Below are positions 1 through 12,071 of a stretch of 64,000 bases of DNA, piece by piece (positions within the stretch are counted from its first letter, which is position 1; each line of letters opens with the position of its first letter). Made by a program: the position numbers and the translations under genes. The notes below the pieces were generated by a model. That model saw only the letters and a program-made list of their open reading frames with translations, was not told where the DNA came from and searched no databases. Source of the stretch: Vitrella brassicaformis (lineage: Eukaryota; Sar; Vitrellaceae); NCBI GenBank assembly GCA_001179505.1, contig CDMY01000348.1, positions 35,432 to 99,431 on the forward strand, read 5' to 3'.

Positions 1-606
1 GGCAATCGACAGGTCAGCGAGAGCTGGGCAGCGCGTGAGCCGTCTGAGGGCCTTGACGGTCGCCAATTGATTGTGGGAGAAGTCCACCTGAAGGCACAAG
101 CAGCAATGATATGCGTCACCTGCATGAACACATTGCTCGGTGCTCGGCTCGGCATACACTTCGCAGGGCGGTGAGATTGTGCATGCCGTCAGGGAGCGAG
201 GTAATGGCGTTGCGGCTAAGGTCGAGTGACTCGAGGCAAGTGAGGGCCAAGACAAACTCGCAACTCCTCAGCCCACACGACCGCAGACGAAGAACCTGAC
301 CCACAGACAAGACAGATAGACAAGGGAAGAATGTCACATCAACGTGATGTGTCAGGTGTCAGAAAACGGAATGCTTACCTGCAGTGTGCTGCCGATTAGG
401 CTGAGGTTATCCAGCAGCTCCGCACTGATTGTCTGGCGCTGAAACTCCAGCTGCCGCAGCACCCTCGCCTCCCGCAGAGCCTCCGGGCAGCCCAACAGGT
501 CATGCAGCCTCACATGCATGTCATTGAGCACCTCCACTCTATCAATCGGGGCAAACGCAGCATCCTCGATCTGCTCCTTCAGGACCATCGCCGCCTCTTC
601 CTCCAT
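1..606 (-). CDS. Leucine-rich-repeat protein, 5' part (runs off left edge)
   Basis: The start codon is at 604-606 on the minus strand. A first exon of about 75 residues is acidic and helical (begins MEEEAAMVLKEQIEDAAF), and an intron follows near 320-380. The next exon (about 155-300) carries clear leucine-rich repeats, for example LESLDLSRNAITSLPDGM, matching the LxxLxLxxNxI/L pattern. A further LRR-like exon lies near 1-90 and continues beyond the window. LRRs usually make a curved protein-binding solenoid. The partner and cellular role cannot be told from this fragment. It is head-to-head with the RCC1/IQGAP-like gene, with 219 bp between the two start codons. Confidence 0.7.
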
Positions 607-825
607 TGCGACTCTGACTGAGACAAACTTGATTGAGACTGTGATTACGTCAAATAGCAGGGGGGCTGATCAGTATGAGCTCGCGCCGCCAGCGCCCCGC
701 GATCAAGGCCGCGATCGGAAGGAAAAGGGACGCTGAAGGACGGAAAGGAAGGAAAAGACGAACACCAGAACACAAAAGTGACGGCAATTCGAGTTGCAAC
801 TCATCCCAAAGTTCGAGTGAATCAG

Positions 826-3800
826 ATGCCTTGTGACAGACTCCCGCCAGTCGCGGTGACTGCAGCTCTCGGCCGTCGGACGACGCTCGTCGTCGCATCA
901 TCAGATGGACAAGCGCAGCTCTTTTTGTGGCCTGCCGGGGCAAGCCCGACGGCGCCGCTGCCGCACTTTCGCCGGTACATGTGTCAACAGGTGAGTAAAG
1001 AAGGAGTCAGTGACAAAGATGGCTGTGCAAATGGTGTGTATACAGGTCTCGTGCGGCGACAATCATGCACTGGTCGTGGTCCAGCGTGGCGGAACTGCAT
1101 TTCTCTGGTCGCTGCAGCTTTGTGATGGAGATCATCCCAAGCCGTCTCTTGTATGGCTGCCAGAGAATCAAAAAGCTGCACAAATAGCGTGCGGCGGAGA
1201 CTACTCATTGGTCGTGACGGATGCTGGTAACCTGTACGCTTGGGGAAATAATGCCTTCGGAAATCTGGGAACTGTCAGCACAGAGAACGCCACGGCACCG
1301 GTCCTGGTGAACTACTTCGTTCGAAGAACAAGGAAGAGACCCGGCGGTAGCGAACTCAGGGACAGAGAGAGGATAGTGGCCGTAGCCGCTGGAAGCAAGC
1401 ACTCTTTATGCAGTGCGGAGGACGGGACCGTGTTCTCCTGGTGGGAAGGCACGCATAAGAATACTTTCAGAGTCATGAACAGAATGGCGTCTCTTTCTTC
1501 ACTTGTGTTTGCAGGGGCTGTGGCGCCAACGGCAGGCTAGGGCTGGGGCCTGACCTTGAGGGGAGCTTCTATCCAAGAGAGGTTCCCATGGGACAGACAA
1601 GCGGACAGGACGATGACGATGCCGGCTCAGCCACAGAACCAACCTTTTCCCAAGAGAGGGTCAGTCCTTGTATTGCATAGAATCTTCTCACAGGTATCCG
1701 TGTACACGTGTGTATGCGCATGTGATGCAGAGTATAGTGATCGTTCAGGTGTCTGCTGGAGAGGCCCACTCAGCTGCGCTGAGTGCGTTAGGGGAGTGCT
1801 TCACATGGGGGTGTGCTGCGCATGGGCGTTTGGGTCATGGCGAGGCGTGCGATGTGCCCTTGCCCAAGCAGGTGGACGCTCTCACTGGCATCACACTCGT
1901 ACAAGTGCGTCACAAACTAAGAGGGCTACTGTATATATCATGGCAGCTTCTCACTTGCTGCCTTGTCTTATGTCAGGTATCTTGTGGGGCCACTCATACA
2001 TTGTGTCTAACAAGGCAGGGGAAGGTTTGGTCTTTTGGGAGGGCTGTCACCGGAGCTGATGTAGAGCAGACGCCTGCACAGGTATTCTGTCCTCTCACAC
2101 ATGTGCTCGCAGGGTGCAATTCTTGACATCCGTTTGAAACGAATTTTCAGATTCTAGAACTGGAACGCGTCATCCAAGTACACGCCGGCCCTATGCGCTC
2201 CTTGGCGTTGACTGATGAAGGAAAAGTAGGATGGAGGGAGAATGATAGGAGAGCACTGGCATGTGGCGTGTGTTGTGTGTATTGTGATTGGTGTGGCAGT
2301 TTTTTTCATGGGGCGGTGTCTCTGCCACTCCTCACGTGATTGAAGGCCTCAAGGCCCACGCCAGCACACTGGCTCCACTCCGAGGCTCTGTGGCCACGTG
2401 AGCGAGCACAACACCATAGATGCACATGAGTATGTCTACGTTCCTGGAAATCATCTTTCAGTGAAGGAGAAAGCGCATGTGCTATGAGACGAGACGCGGA
2501 TGCTCGCAGCGATGAGGTCAGTCACCAGACGTGAGATCTGAAAGTAGGGGCATCCATCTACGATCTATCAGCCGTGGAGCATCGTCTCTATTGCGTGCGG
2601 CGCCATGCACTCGGCCATTGTCACGTATGCAGGGGACATTTGGGTAAGTCATCCCCTATTCAGTCAGCCCTTCAGAAAACTCCTTAGCCTACAGGTCTTT
2701 GGCTCCAACGAGAGGGGCCAGATAGCTCAGCCGTCGGCCATCGATGTCTGGACACCTACTAAGCTGAGCTTCAAGGCGCCCGTGGCCGCCATAGCTGCCG
2801 GTGGCTATCACACTCTCGCACTCACCAAAGCGAGGGAGGTGAGGAAGTCGATGAGAATACACACCGGGCATATACATATTGCTACCATTTGTGTGTCCCC
2901 ATTGGTGACTGCCAGGTGTTCAGGTGAGTGCAAGGCGAGAACCAGAGAGATGTATTCCCATTATCCCATATCTCTTCGCTTCACGTATCAATTTCCTGAC
3001 AGTTGGGGTTCCGGAGAGTCAGGGCAGGTCAGTCTGGGACAGAAAGACAACGGACGGCGTGTACTGTCAACTTACGCTTCCTCAGATAGGGTCGGGGTTG
3101 CTCTTTAACGCACCGGAGCCCTTTCATTTGTCCGCTCTCTCTGGTGCGTCAGCTATCGCAGCGGGCGAAGACAACAGCGCCGCCATAGCGGCCGACGGCC
3201 ACTTGTGGACGTGGGGCAACAATGAAGGAGGCAAGCTTGGCCAGGGAAAAACAGCTGGTTCGTCCACACTGAAAGTCAAGAACCTCACTCATACACGAAC
3301 GGACAACACGGTCGGTTTCAGGTGTGCAGCTGCTTCCACGAGTGGTCACTCAGATGCCTGGAGTGTGCGAGTTTGTGTCGCTGGGCCGACATCACACACT
3401 CGCCGTCGACAGCGAGGAGGGTCTTTGGTCGTTTGGTGAGGGATGGTTCGGACGTCTCGGCCGAGGCGCCGCCAGCCCATCGCGGCAGAAGCAAGCGGTG
3501 CTTGCAGACAATGAGACAGTACCTGGACGTGTACACTTCCAAGACGATGGTGGGAGTCGGATGGACGTGAGGTGCGTCAAGTCGGCTTGTGGTGCGTATC
3601 ATTCGTGCGCCGTCGACAGTGAAGGCCAGCTTTGGATATGGGGAAGGGACAAGGTGAGATTCAAGGAAGCGGCATGAGGAATGTGCCTGATTTGAGTCTA
3701 TCGTTCAGTCCGTGTGTGCTTCGAGTCACTTGCTGGAGCCTCGGTAAAGAGAAAATACATTTCATGCAGCCGCGTGATGATGTGTGCGTGTCCAGGCTTT

Positions 3801-6800
3801 TTCAGGCGGTGCACCCCATCCTCAGCGATGGGCGAGACACAGTGAGCTCCAGCATGAATGTAATTACAAGAGCCAGGCAATAATATTCCGCGTGGCCAGG
3901 TGTCCGCGATCGGCAGGGTGACAAATGTTTCATGTGGCGACGAGTACACGGTCATGTGTGGCGAGGGGTGCGTGCTGTCCCTCGGCCTCAACAACAAGCA
4001 CCAGTGCGGGCTGGGAAGTGGCGCTCCACAGGTATCTGTTTGTCACCGATCTCAACCGATGTCTTGAAACTCCAGATCTTGAATGTGTCTTCAGCTCGTC
4101 GAGACGCCTACAGTGATACCCTTGCCGGCGGGTTTCCACCCTACAGCTTCTGCATGTGGCCCTTATCACGTCTTGGTGTGTGGCCTGGAAGGAGAGCTCT
4201 TTAGGTACGCATGTACGAACAAAACTGATCACGGGTATCGCAGAGACGACGAGGTGTCCTGATTCAGCTGGGGCGACAATTGCTGCGGTCGATTAGGCCG
4301 GGGAGCTGCAAAGCGAAGAGCTGATGGACGGATGTTGACGGATGTTGAGGAGACACCTAAGGAGGGAATTGATGCAGACGTGGCTCGTGCCCAAGAGGAT
4401 CGGCCGAGTGGTGTGCCGCACAGGGTCGTGAACAAGTGGAGAGGCGATGGCGAGGGGTCACCCGATATGTCGCCGAGCAGGCCTCTAGAAGGCATGCGAA
4501 CACCCACGCCAGCAAGTCAGTCGTCAGTCCATTCCGTCATCGAGGGGATATGCACTTACCGGGCTTCTCTCTCACATATAAGTTCAGGCTCCGCTGCGGA
4601 GGACGGAGAGGGAGGTGTTGTGCATACAAACTGGCGAGAAATACAGGTATACTTCTGACGAGTCAACCATGGCATCCCACCATTTCTCGATGAGTCTCTC
4701 GTTTTGCCAGAGGATACTCCAGCGGCAGTCGGCAGAGACGAGCGTGGAAGGCCTGAGAGACGCCGAAAATGGGCTGAGGCGCGACCTTGCTGAGCTGAAT
4801 TCGAGAATAAAGGAGGCATCCGCGCATCGTGCACATCTGCAGAAGGTGTCTCTGCTCTGTGCTTGGAGCAACAGAGACGATCGATGCTTGACTCAGTGCA
4901 CTTTGCCGTTCTGCAGGTATCCATGAGCATCGAAGAGAGCCTGTGTCGGACAGGTGAGCCTGCTGTGCGGACAGCTGTCTGCACAGCACCCGCGTGTTCC
5001 GCTTTTCACTTCAGCGAAGCTATTGAACATCCCCTTGCCGGGACATAACAAAGACAAGACCCACCCGGTGGTGCTGCGCAGCCTCAGCCAGCTGCACCCC
5101 ATCTTGTGGACACTCCAGAGACAGGTACGAATGTGTGCAACCGGGCGTGTGAGTGAGACAGATGGACCAATTGAATTACAGCTTTCTTCTTTCTTCCTGG
5201 GTGTATCTTATGAGTACAGCCTCTCTACATGAAAGTGCTTAGTAACGCCGTAGTCGACTCATCCAACGCGGCCGCCCGAGGCACATTCAATCGCACGGCT
5301 GACTCGGTGAGCAGGAGCACTGAGCGTTGTAAGTGCTTCCGTCTCATTTGGCATAATCGGCAGTTGTTCCGTGACCTTGAAGACCCCTTCATCTGCTTCC
5401 GCTACTTGTCGCTGGCCAAAATGATGGCACAAGCAGAGATATCTCTGCTGGCGGAGCGCGGCCGACTCGCCTCGTTGTTCAGACCGCCTGACAGCCTCCT
5501 ACTCGACGCGTTGAGTGGCATGGCGTTGAAGGTGATGACGGAAAACAATGAAGAAAAATTCATCAGTTTTCTTTTCCTTTGTCAGCTGTGTTTGTCGACG
5601 GGCTGTCTCTCCGGCTTCGCTTCCTGGCTCGCGAAAGCCCCCGCTACAGAGGAGGGGGAGGATGCCTCTCCTCCTGCGCTCTTCGCCTTCTCTCTGCAGC
5701 AGCTTGCAACACATGTGCGTTCGCCAACATTAAGATGCCGTTGTAGCTGTTGACTGTTGCTGTGTCTCTTTCTGTCCTTCTTCTGTCTTCAGCTACGGAA
5801 AGAGATCACGCCGGATACCGAGCCAAAACTGCGTGCACGGCTTGCCATCGGACGTGAATCTTTCAGAGACTCCATGAAGGGCTTCATGGACCCCTTGCGA
5901 CGAATGCGGCTGCCGAGACCCCTCAGAATTCTTCTGTTTCACATATGGGTCTGTGAATACTGTGTCTGGTGACACGCACAAATGTCTGAGCTCATTTCTG
6001 CCGCCTGCATGATTTCAGGAGTCACTGGAGAGCCCATCACTGGAGAGCACACAAGAGCTGCCCACTGTGCCATGTCTACGGGTGTCGGCGGACAGAATCG
6101 GCAAGGGCGCCGACGCTGACCTGCTGGCAAGGAAGCGACACGTCGAGAATGGGAGAGTTCTCGTCGACCTGTCGTCACTTTGGCCCATAGCGAAACTCTT
6201 CTTTCACGGCGTGCTGATTCCGTTTATGTCGGCCCCTGCCACGGTCAGTGGCATCCCGAGCAACAGAGAAGACGCCGCCTTCACATTCAACTGCAAGCAG
6301 GTCAGGTCGTACCTGTGACTTCAAGCGTACGTAGAATGATATATGTCGGCACTTGTGCCGCCCTGCAGGTCTGTGAATTCTTTTGCATGGTGTGTGAAGA
6401 CTCATTCGACGCATCGCAGAGCATTGAGCGGTAAGATGACCAGTGAATCAGCACTGGTGAGCACCGATGATGCATTTGACACATTTCCTTGTTGACACCG
6501 CAGGCTTCTAGCAGACGAGGTGACGGTGTCGGTGTGTGAGGCCTTGCTCGGGGAGCTGACGGACATCCAGCCAACAGAACTCGACATCGGCTTGACGCTG
6601 TCGCTGTACCAGGACCAGCTGAGACACACCCCAAAGATCGTGACGCTCATGTCGTCAGACGTATGTGGCTTGATCAACCTGCTCATCCAGACGGCAGTTG
6701 ACGGCCGGTGGCAGCTGAGAAGGGAGACAGAGGACCCCCTGCAGCGCCTGGTCGGCCAGCTGAGGCCGATAGAGCCGGATGTACTCCACATCGCGAAGAA

Positions 6801-8398
6801 AACAGACAGATTCCACAACTTCACACTGAGCGGTGAGCGAGTGTGGTCATGATTGTGCCTGTGGTCATCACGAGCCTTCCCTGTGCAGACATCTCGACGT
6901 ATTCGGATCTCTCGAGCTCAGCAGAGGGGGCCGATGCGGATGACGTCGAGCTGTTGCGCAGCTACAAAGATGACGACGCCCACGGTGTTGTCGGTGGGTG
7001 ACAGGGGGTGGTGCGATGACTGACTTGTGCACAAAGGGTCGATTTCTTTTTCAGGGCCCCTCACCAATTCCATAGCGGCGTTGGAAAGAGGCCTAGCTAT
7101 CATGCCGCCTATCAGGCCGATGCGTGACTTTGCGCTGCTGAAATTTGAAGTGGAAGAGGCGGCGGCGAGGTGAGAGTGATGACGACTCCTTCCCACTTAC
7201 AAATGGTGACCGACCAATCCACACGTCAGGCTGCTCCGATCACCGTCGCCAAACATTTACGAGGCCACTACACTGCAAGAGGCCATTCGGGAGCTCGAGA
7301 GTATCAGAGGGGTGCAAAAGACAACATCTCATTTTGTGCTATCCGTTTGCTTACCGATCGGTGCCTTGTCTGTCAGAGCGACATCACAAGTGAGGACGTC
7401 ATGCGTGCCATCGAGAGGCGGATCGAGGCAAGAAAGAGACACGCAGAGTACCTCCTAAAGCTGCGGGAAGCAAAAGCATCGCTCACAGCAGATGTGCAGT
7501 TGTTCGAAGGGCAGATGGGCGCCGACAAGGAGTTCATCAAGGCGTACCAGGTCCGTCCTGGCGTACACACACAAACAACTATATGTAGACACCCGAATGA
7601 TGTGAGTGCGTCATGCGTGTCTCTTTCTGCAGGATTGTCTCGCCTTCTCTGATGGCGGCCTGGAGATCGAGCGAGAGATCCTGCGAAAGGCGAGCGAAGA
7701 GGCGGTGATGCTGAAGTTTCCAACACTCAGCAACGCCGTCACGAGACGGCCAAAGCTGGCCGCGTTTCTCCCGAAAGGCGCTAACCTGCAGCCATCATTC
7801 ACCTTCCCTCTGGGCTTCCTGGTTAGCAGGGGGGTGGTGGCCCGCCTGAAGAGCTCCGCGGGTGGCGATCATTCCCTGTCATTGTCATACGACAATGAGA
7901 CACGAATGCAGGATATGGACACGGGCCAGGAACAGCACGGGACGGGGACGGCCAGAGGAGACGAACAGCAAATGTATCGGTAGGGAGATATCGATTCACA
8001 CGCTGAACGGTGGATGGCGCTGCTCCTTGTTGGCTTTGCAGCTCATTAGTCTTCACCTTCACAAAGAAGGCCGCTGGCGGCTACGATGTGCAGGTCAGGC
8101 AATGGGGAAATGCAGGTTCGAAGTGACTGAGTTCATTCGTTTCTTCATCCATGTAGGTGCTGCATCGTTCCACGTCCGGCGAGCGAAGTATATGTCACTT
8201 CGCCATCGCGTTTGCGGACATCATGTCATTCAAAACGACGCACAAGAACGCACAGGTAGGCCAACGGGCCGAAATGTCGTGTATTCGGTCAATTCAAACC
8301 TGTCTCTGTCTCGTCTGGGGCAGGTCGAATACAGCGATGGCTTTGTAGTCTTCAATTGCTATCCACTGTTGCGTTTGCTGGTGTCACACGTGGCTTGA
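826..8398 (+). CDS. RCC1-repeat / IQGAP-type RasGAP-RGCt fusion protein
   Basis: This is a gene of many short exons. Exons from 826 to about 4330 encode at least ten RCC1 propeller repeats, recognisable by repeated blocks such as VSCGDNHALVV, LYAWGNNAFGNLG, VSAGEAHSAALS, LWTWGNNEGGKLG and LWSFGEGWFGRLGRG. A linker with a short coiled coil follows (about 4710-4850). Exons from about 5080 to 6440 look like a divergent RasGAP-related domain. Exons 6500-7740 resemble the post-GAP region of IQGAPs. The final exons (about 7760-8398) match the IQGAP C-terminal RGCt domain (VFTFTKKAAGGYDVQ, then VEYSDGFVVFNCYPLLRLL) and stop at 8396-8398. IQGAPs are Rho-family GTPase effectors at the cortex, and RCC1 propellers often bind GTPases or chromatin. 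No calponin-homology or IQ motif was seen. The start could be the in-frame ATG at 778. Exon 1 ends at 990. One intron runs 5307-5363. Confidence 0.8.
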
Positions 8399-8788
8399 GC
8401 AGCATTATTTCAAAGGCACTGTGGCAAGTAGGGCCGTACACGTGGTCGACGGTAGTCCGTGAATGGTGCGCATGAAGCAGGGACCAAGGACCTTGCGTAG
8501 CCCTTGCTTAAGATCGCTGTCTGCGGGCGTGGATGTGACATCTGCACATCGACCTCTAGTAGCAGATATCAAAGGAGAGGATTGAATCGATGGCATTCTT
8601 GGTTTGGAGGCGAGCATGGTGAGCCATTCATCTCACAGACACGTCCAGCGTCATGCACACGACAACGATATCCATTGACATCACACACATCGTCCGGATC
8701 CATCCCATCAGAAGGTGCGTCCATCACTACAACTACCCTCCCTCTGCTGCTTATCTATCAGCTGCCTGTCTACTCCACCATCCATCCG
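8399..8788. other. Convergent intergenic spacer
   Basis: This 390 bp lies between the stop codons of the RCC1/IQGAP-like gene (+) and the F-box-like gene (-). It presumably holds both 3' UTRs. I see no ORF with domain similarity, no strong hairpin and no RNA gene. Confidence 0.5.
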
Positions 8789-10725
8789 TCATTCGGCCAC
8801 GCCTGCAGCAGCTGACGACGATGGGGTGGCCGCTGCCGCAGCAGTAGCAGGACCTACAGACAGGCACACAACCATCGAAGGTCCGTTCACACTCATCAAA
8901 CATTTCTTATGTGTGTTCTCTCGTGACGCTGACCACCACCAGTACCAGCAGAGGGGACAGCTACCAGCTGGTTCCCAAACAGCAGTTGTACGTCCGTCCC
9001 CAACTGCTGACGCACCAGCTGCACCGTCTGCGGGAATCGGGCGGCACCACTCTGGCCCGCCGCAGGACGCTCCGTCGTGTAGAGGTTGGCGAACACACTG
9101 TCGGGGTAGAGGCCGATGATGTGGAGATGTGCCTTGAATGAGTGATCGGGCTGGTCTCCGTGCAGCACTATCACGCGGCCTTCATGTTGTCTCATCAGCT
9201 GTCCGACCGAGTGGCCCGTGCTGGTTGTGTGAAGCTTGAACCGCTGGAGAGAAAGAGAGACAACATGAGGGCAGCTCAGCTGGTGAGGCGGTTCGTGTGC
9301 GTGGGGCTGGCTGACCAGTCGATTGCAGCGTGTGAGATGCCCTTGCTGGACGACATTGTGGAACGCGACGTTCGTTCCTCCATAGCGCAAGCTGATCACA
9401 CGCAGCATAGCAGAGCGACGCAGCCGGTGTGTATATGTGTCTGTATGAATCTGTTACGTTACTTGTCCAGCACAACGTCGCGAATCGACGCAAACTCATA
9501 ATCTGCAGGCATGCAGACATACACACCCGACCATCCGAGATGATCCATCACCAACCCACGTCTCTCCCTCCTCCTCACCTTGATACACACACACGGGGTT
9601 GGCCCGGTCGAATCTATCGCGGCGTCTTCGGGTGGGGATGGTGAGCGGATGCCCGCCCAGCAGCTCCTCGCCCTTGACGCGCCGCAGCGCCATGCCAAGG
9701 TGGCGGCCGATGAGTGAGAGCTGCCGCAGCGCCTCACACCGGCTGTCGTACACCCACCGGCTGCCCACCCCCTCCACATCGCCACTGTCCAGGTATATCG
9801 GCAACTTGCCGCCGCCCCGCCCCTGATGCTTCGCCACCCTAATGATGGGCTCCCAGCCCTCCCACTCGCCGCTCTTCTGAATGATGTACAGCAGCCGCAG
9901 CAGGTGACCGATGGATGCCAGCTCGTAGCTGATGATGCCTTTGAGGCCCTTTGCAGCAAGCTCAGCGTCGATCTGCGTCTTCACATATGCCACCGACACA
10001 CGTCGGCTGCCGAGTGCGCAGGTGCTGTGGAGGTGGGACAGGCCGCCGGGGCCGAGCAGAGGGAAAAAGACGTCACGCTCTACGTCCGATGGCAGGTCGA
10101 ATAGGCGAAGCTGCTGGCCCTGCTGAACCGCAAATGGAGGCGGAGTGAGAGGTGTGTGTGTCATCTGTGTGTCTGTCTGGGTGTGTACCGTGTTGCTGTC
10201 ATTCTGATCTCGATGCGCACTCTCAACTAATGTAAAACCCTCATGCACCTGGACACACCACAACACACACATACATACACGCACACAAGGTGGATCCTTC
10301 AGCAGCCACCGGACCAATCGGCACATGAGAACGCCTGCCTACCTGTGGGCCGTGCGGCGATGTCTTGGCCATGTCCGGCACCACCACAACGAGCTGCTCA
10401 CGGCGGCCGTCCACCATCTCTTTCTCAGTCATATACACTTTCGTCGCCCCACCGACATCCTCAGTGCGAGCCATAGCAGCCGTCACCCACTCCTGCTTGC
10501 CCTTCTCACGCTTGTTCGTCACCATCCACACACGAGTGCCTTTCTTGTAGCGCTCGTGGGACGACGGCAACGTCTGACATGCACATGGATGGATGAAACC
10601 AACAAACAACAAACAAACAAACCAGCCATGTGAATGAGTGAGTGAATGAATGGGTGAAACGGATGTACCTGTTGCTGCGGCAAGTCTGCAGCAGCGGATG
10701 ACGACGACGCTGCAGCAGCTGCCAT
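8789..10725 (-). CDS. F-box-like protein of unknown function
   Basis: The chosen start at 10725 opens an alanine/serine-rich leader (MAAAAASSSSAAADLPQQQ); an in-frame ATG at 10758 is an alternative. Exon 1 is 10669-10725 and exon 2 is 10343-10573. A short exon (VHEGFTLVESAHRDQ) follows, then a long exon at about 10120-9600. The long exon starts with an F-box-like helix set (LRLFDLPSDVERDVFFPLL, then LSHLHSTCALGSRR). Later exons continue (YEFASIRDVVLDK; LRYGGTNVAFHNVVQQG; a soluble domain around 9240-9000). A last small Ala-rich exon ends at a TGA (8789-8791). F-box proteins are SCF ubiquitin-ligase adaptors, but this F-box match is weak and the C-terminal region was not recognised. The final intron is inferred from frame only. 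Confidence 0.5.
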
Positions 10726-11017
10726 GGCTTGGTCAAATACGACGCACGCCTGACGCACGCCAGAGGATCAGGCACATCCCTCTCGGCATCCATCCATCCT
10801 TCTCGTGCAATCTCCTTGCTCACCGGAGTCACCGGAAGATACGATGAATGTGGCCTCTCAAGTCACCGAGAAAGCTTCTCATCCCGTGCGCATAGGCAAA
10901 GGTGGGCGAAAGCTCGCACATGTGCGATCGCAAAAAGCGCCGCGAGAAGCATTCAGGAGGGCGAATTGTTCCCGAGTCGGGTTCTTTGCAATGGTATCGT
11001 GTGCCTGAGACGATAGG

Positions 11018-11559
11018 ATGACAGACTCAAGCAGCGCCGCGGCAGCCCCAGCGCTCAAGCAGGTGGCTGAGGCAGATGACTTGTTCGACAGTGAGGGCCG
11101 CCCGAAGGACCCCGAGCCGATGGAGAGGCTGGAGCTGAGAACGGTAGGTACCCGCTGCAGAAGAAGAAGAGAGAGGCGCGGATTTGTGTGATCGTGGGGC
11201 CTCTCTCCTGTGTGTCACGTCGGGCAGGTTGAGCTCTCTGAGGAGCACTGGGGGTATGTAGAGAAGCATCCGGAGCTGCGGCAGCTCCTCACTGACTTCC
11301 TGGCATCGGTGCTCCTGCACACACCAGTAACTACTAGGCACACAAGCCAGGCATCCGACAGACAAGTGGGGCTGGCGGATGTTGGTTGCTTGTCTCTGTG
11401 TCCGAGCCACAGGAGGACGTGTTTGCGTTTGCCCGTGAGTATTTCTCAGTCTTTGTGCCAAGCGATGAGCATGAGCAGCCGCCCCAGGTGGCCGACCAGG
11501 GCGAGCAGGATGAAGAGCCAACTGCGGACGGCACAGAGGGTGCGGCCGTTTCGTCATGA
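11018..11559 (+). CDS. Small RIIa-type dimerisation/docking domain protein
   Basis: There are three exons: 11018-11143, 11228-11326 and 11413-11559. They join in frame to give 123 residues. Residues about 45-90 (ELRQLLTDFLASVLLHTP, then EDVFAFAREYFSVF) fit the RIIa helix-turn-helix seen in PKA regulatory subunits and in small RIIAD1-like and ciliary proteins. The second helix has the usual P-x-D/E-hydrophobic-x-F-A-x-x-Y/F-F pattern. The N-terminus and the C-terminal tail are acidic and low complexity. No cyclic-nucleotide-binding domain follows, so this is a docking-only protein that probably dimerises and binds an amphipathic helix. An internal GTGAGT...CAG string within exon 3 is not spliced in this model, because skipping it would break the RIIa helix. 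It is divergent from the F-box-like gene (292 bp between starts). Confidence 0.65.
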
Positions 11560-12071
11560 GCTGCTGCTGATTGACCGACGCAGGACTTGCTGTGAGGGTG
11601 CGGCTGCTGGTACTGGTACCTGCATCGACCGATGTCTGTTGGACTCGATTGTATGCGAATGGATGGAAGAAACTGTTGGTTGACAAAGCCTGCCTTTGTG
11701 GTTGGTGGTTTGCATCTCTCTGTCTCATGCAGACATCACATCCTTACACGCGCACATGCATTGGCACATCCCCTGCTATTGGGGGCAATCACTGGCAGGC
11801 AGACAGACAGGCAGGCAGACAGACAGGCAGACAGACAGGCAGGCAGACAGACAGGCTACACTATAATTAATTCGTTGTCTAGACCGACACACAAACTTAC
11901 TCACCTACACACCACTCGCCGATAGATGTAACTTCGTTTGCAGAGCTCGATGCCACGCACACGCATACCGTCGACTGCTCACATACATAAAAACCAGAGC
12001 GGCGCACGACACACACTCCCTCGCTGCCACCCACACACATGTACTAGCTAATTAATTTTCGCTCATGCCAT
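11560..12071. other. Convergent intergenic spacer with GACAGGCA repeats
   Basis: Spacer between the RIIa gene stop and the GH31 gene stop. It holds a degenerate tandem of GACAGGCA/GACAGACA units (about 11797-11855) and several A/T-rich stretches (TAATTAATT near 11865 and 12048). No gene was recognised. Confidence 0.6.
11797..11855. repeat. (GACA/GGCA)n degenerate tandem repeat
   Basis: Repeated 4-bp units GACA, GGCA and CAGA in direct orientation. The same tetranucleotide family recurs in introns elsewhere in the window (near 12210, 13280, 15110, 31800). Confidence 0.85.

Noticed and set aside
11434-11448. GTGAGT...CAG inside RIIa exon 3
   Set aside because: It is only 15 nt long and encodes the conserved end of the second RIIa helix.
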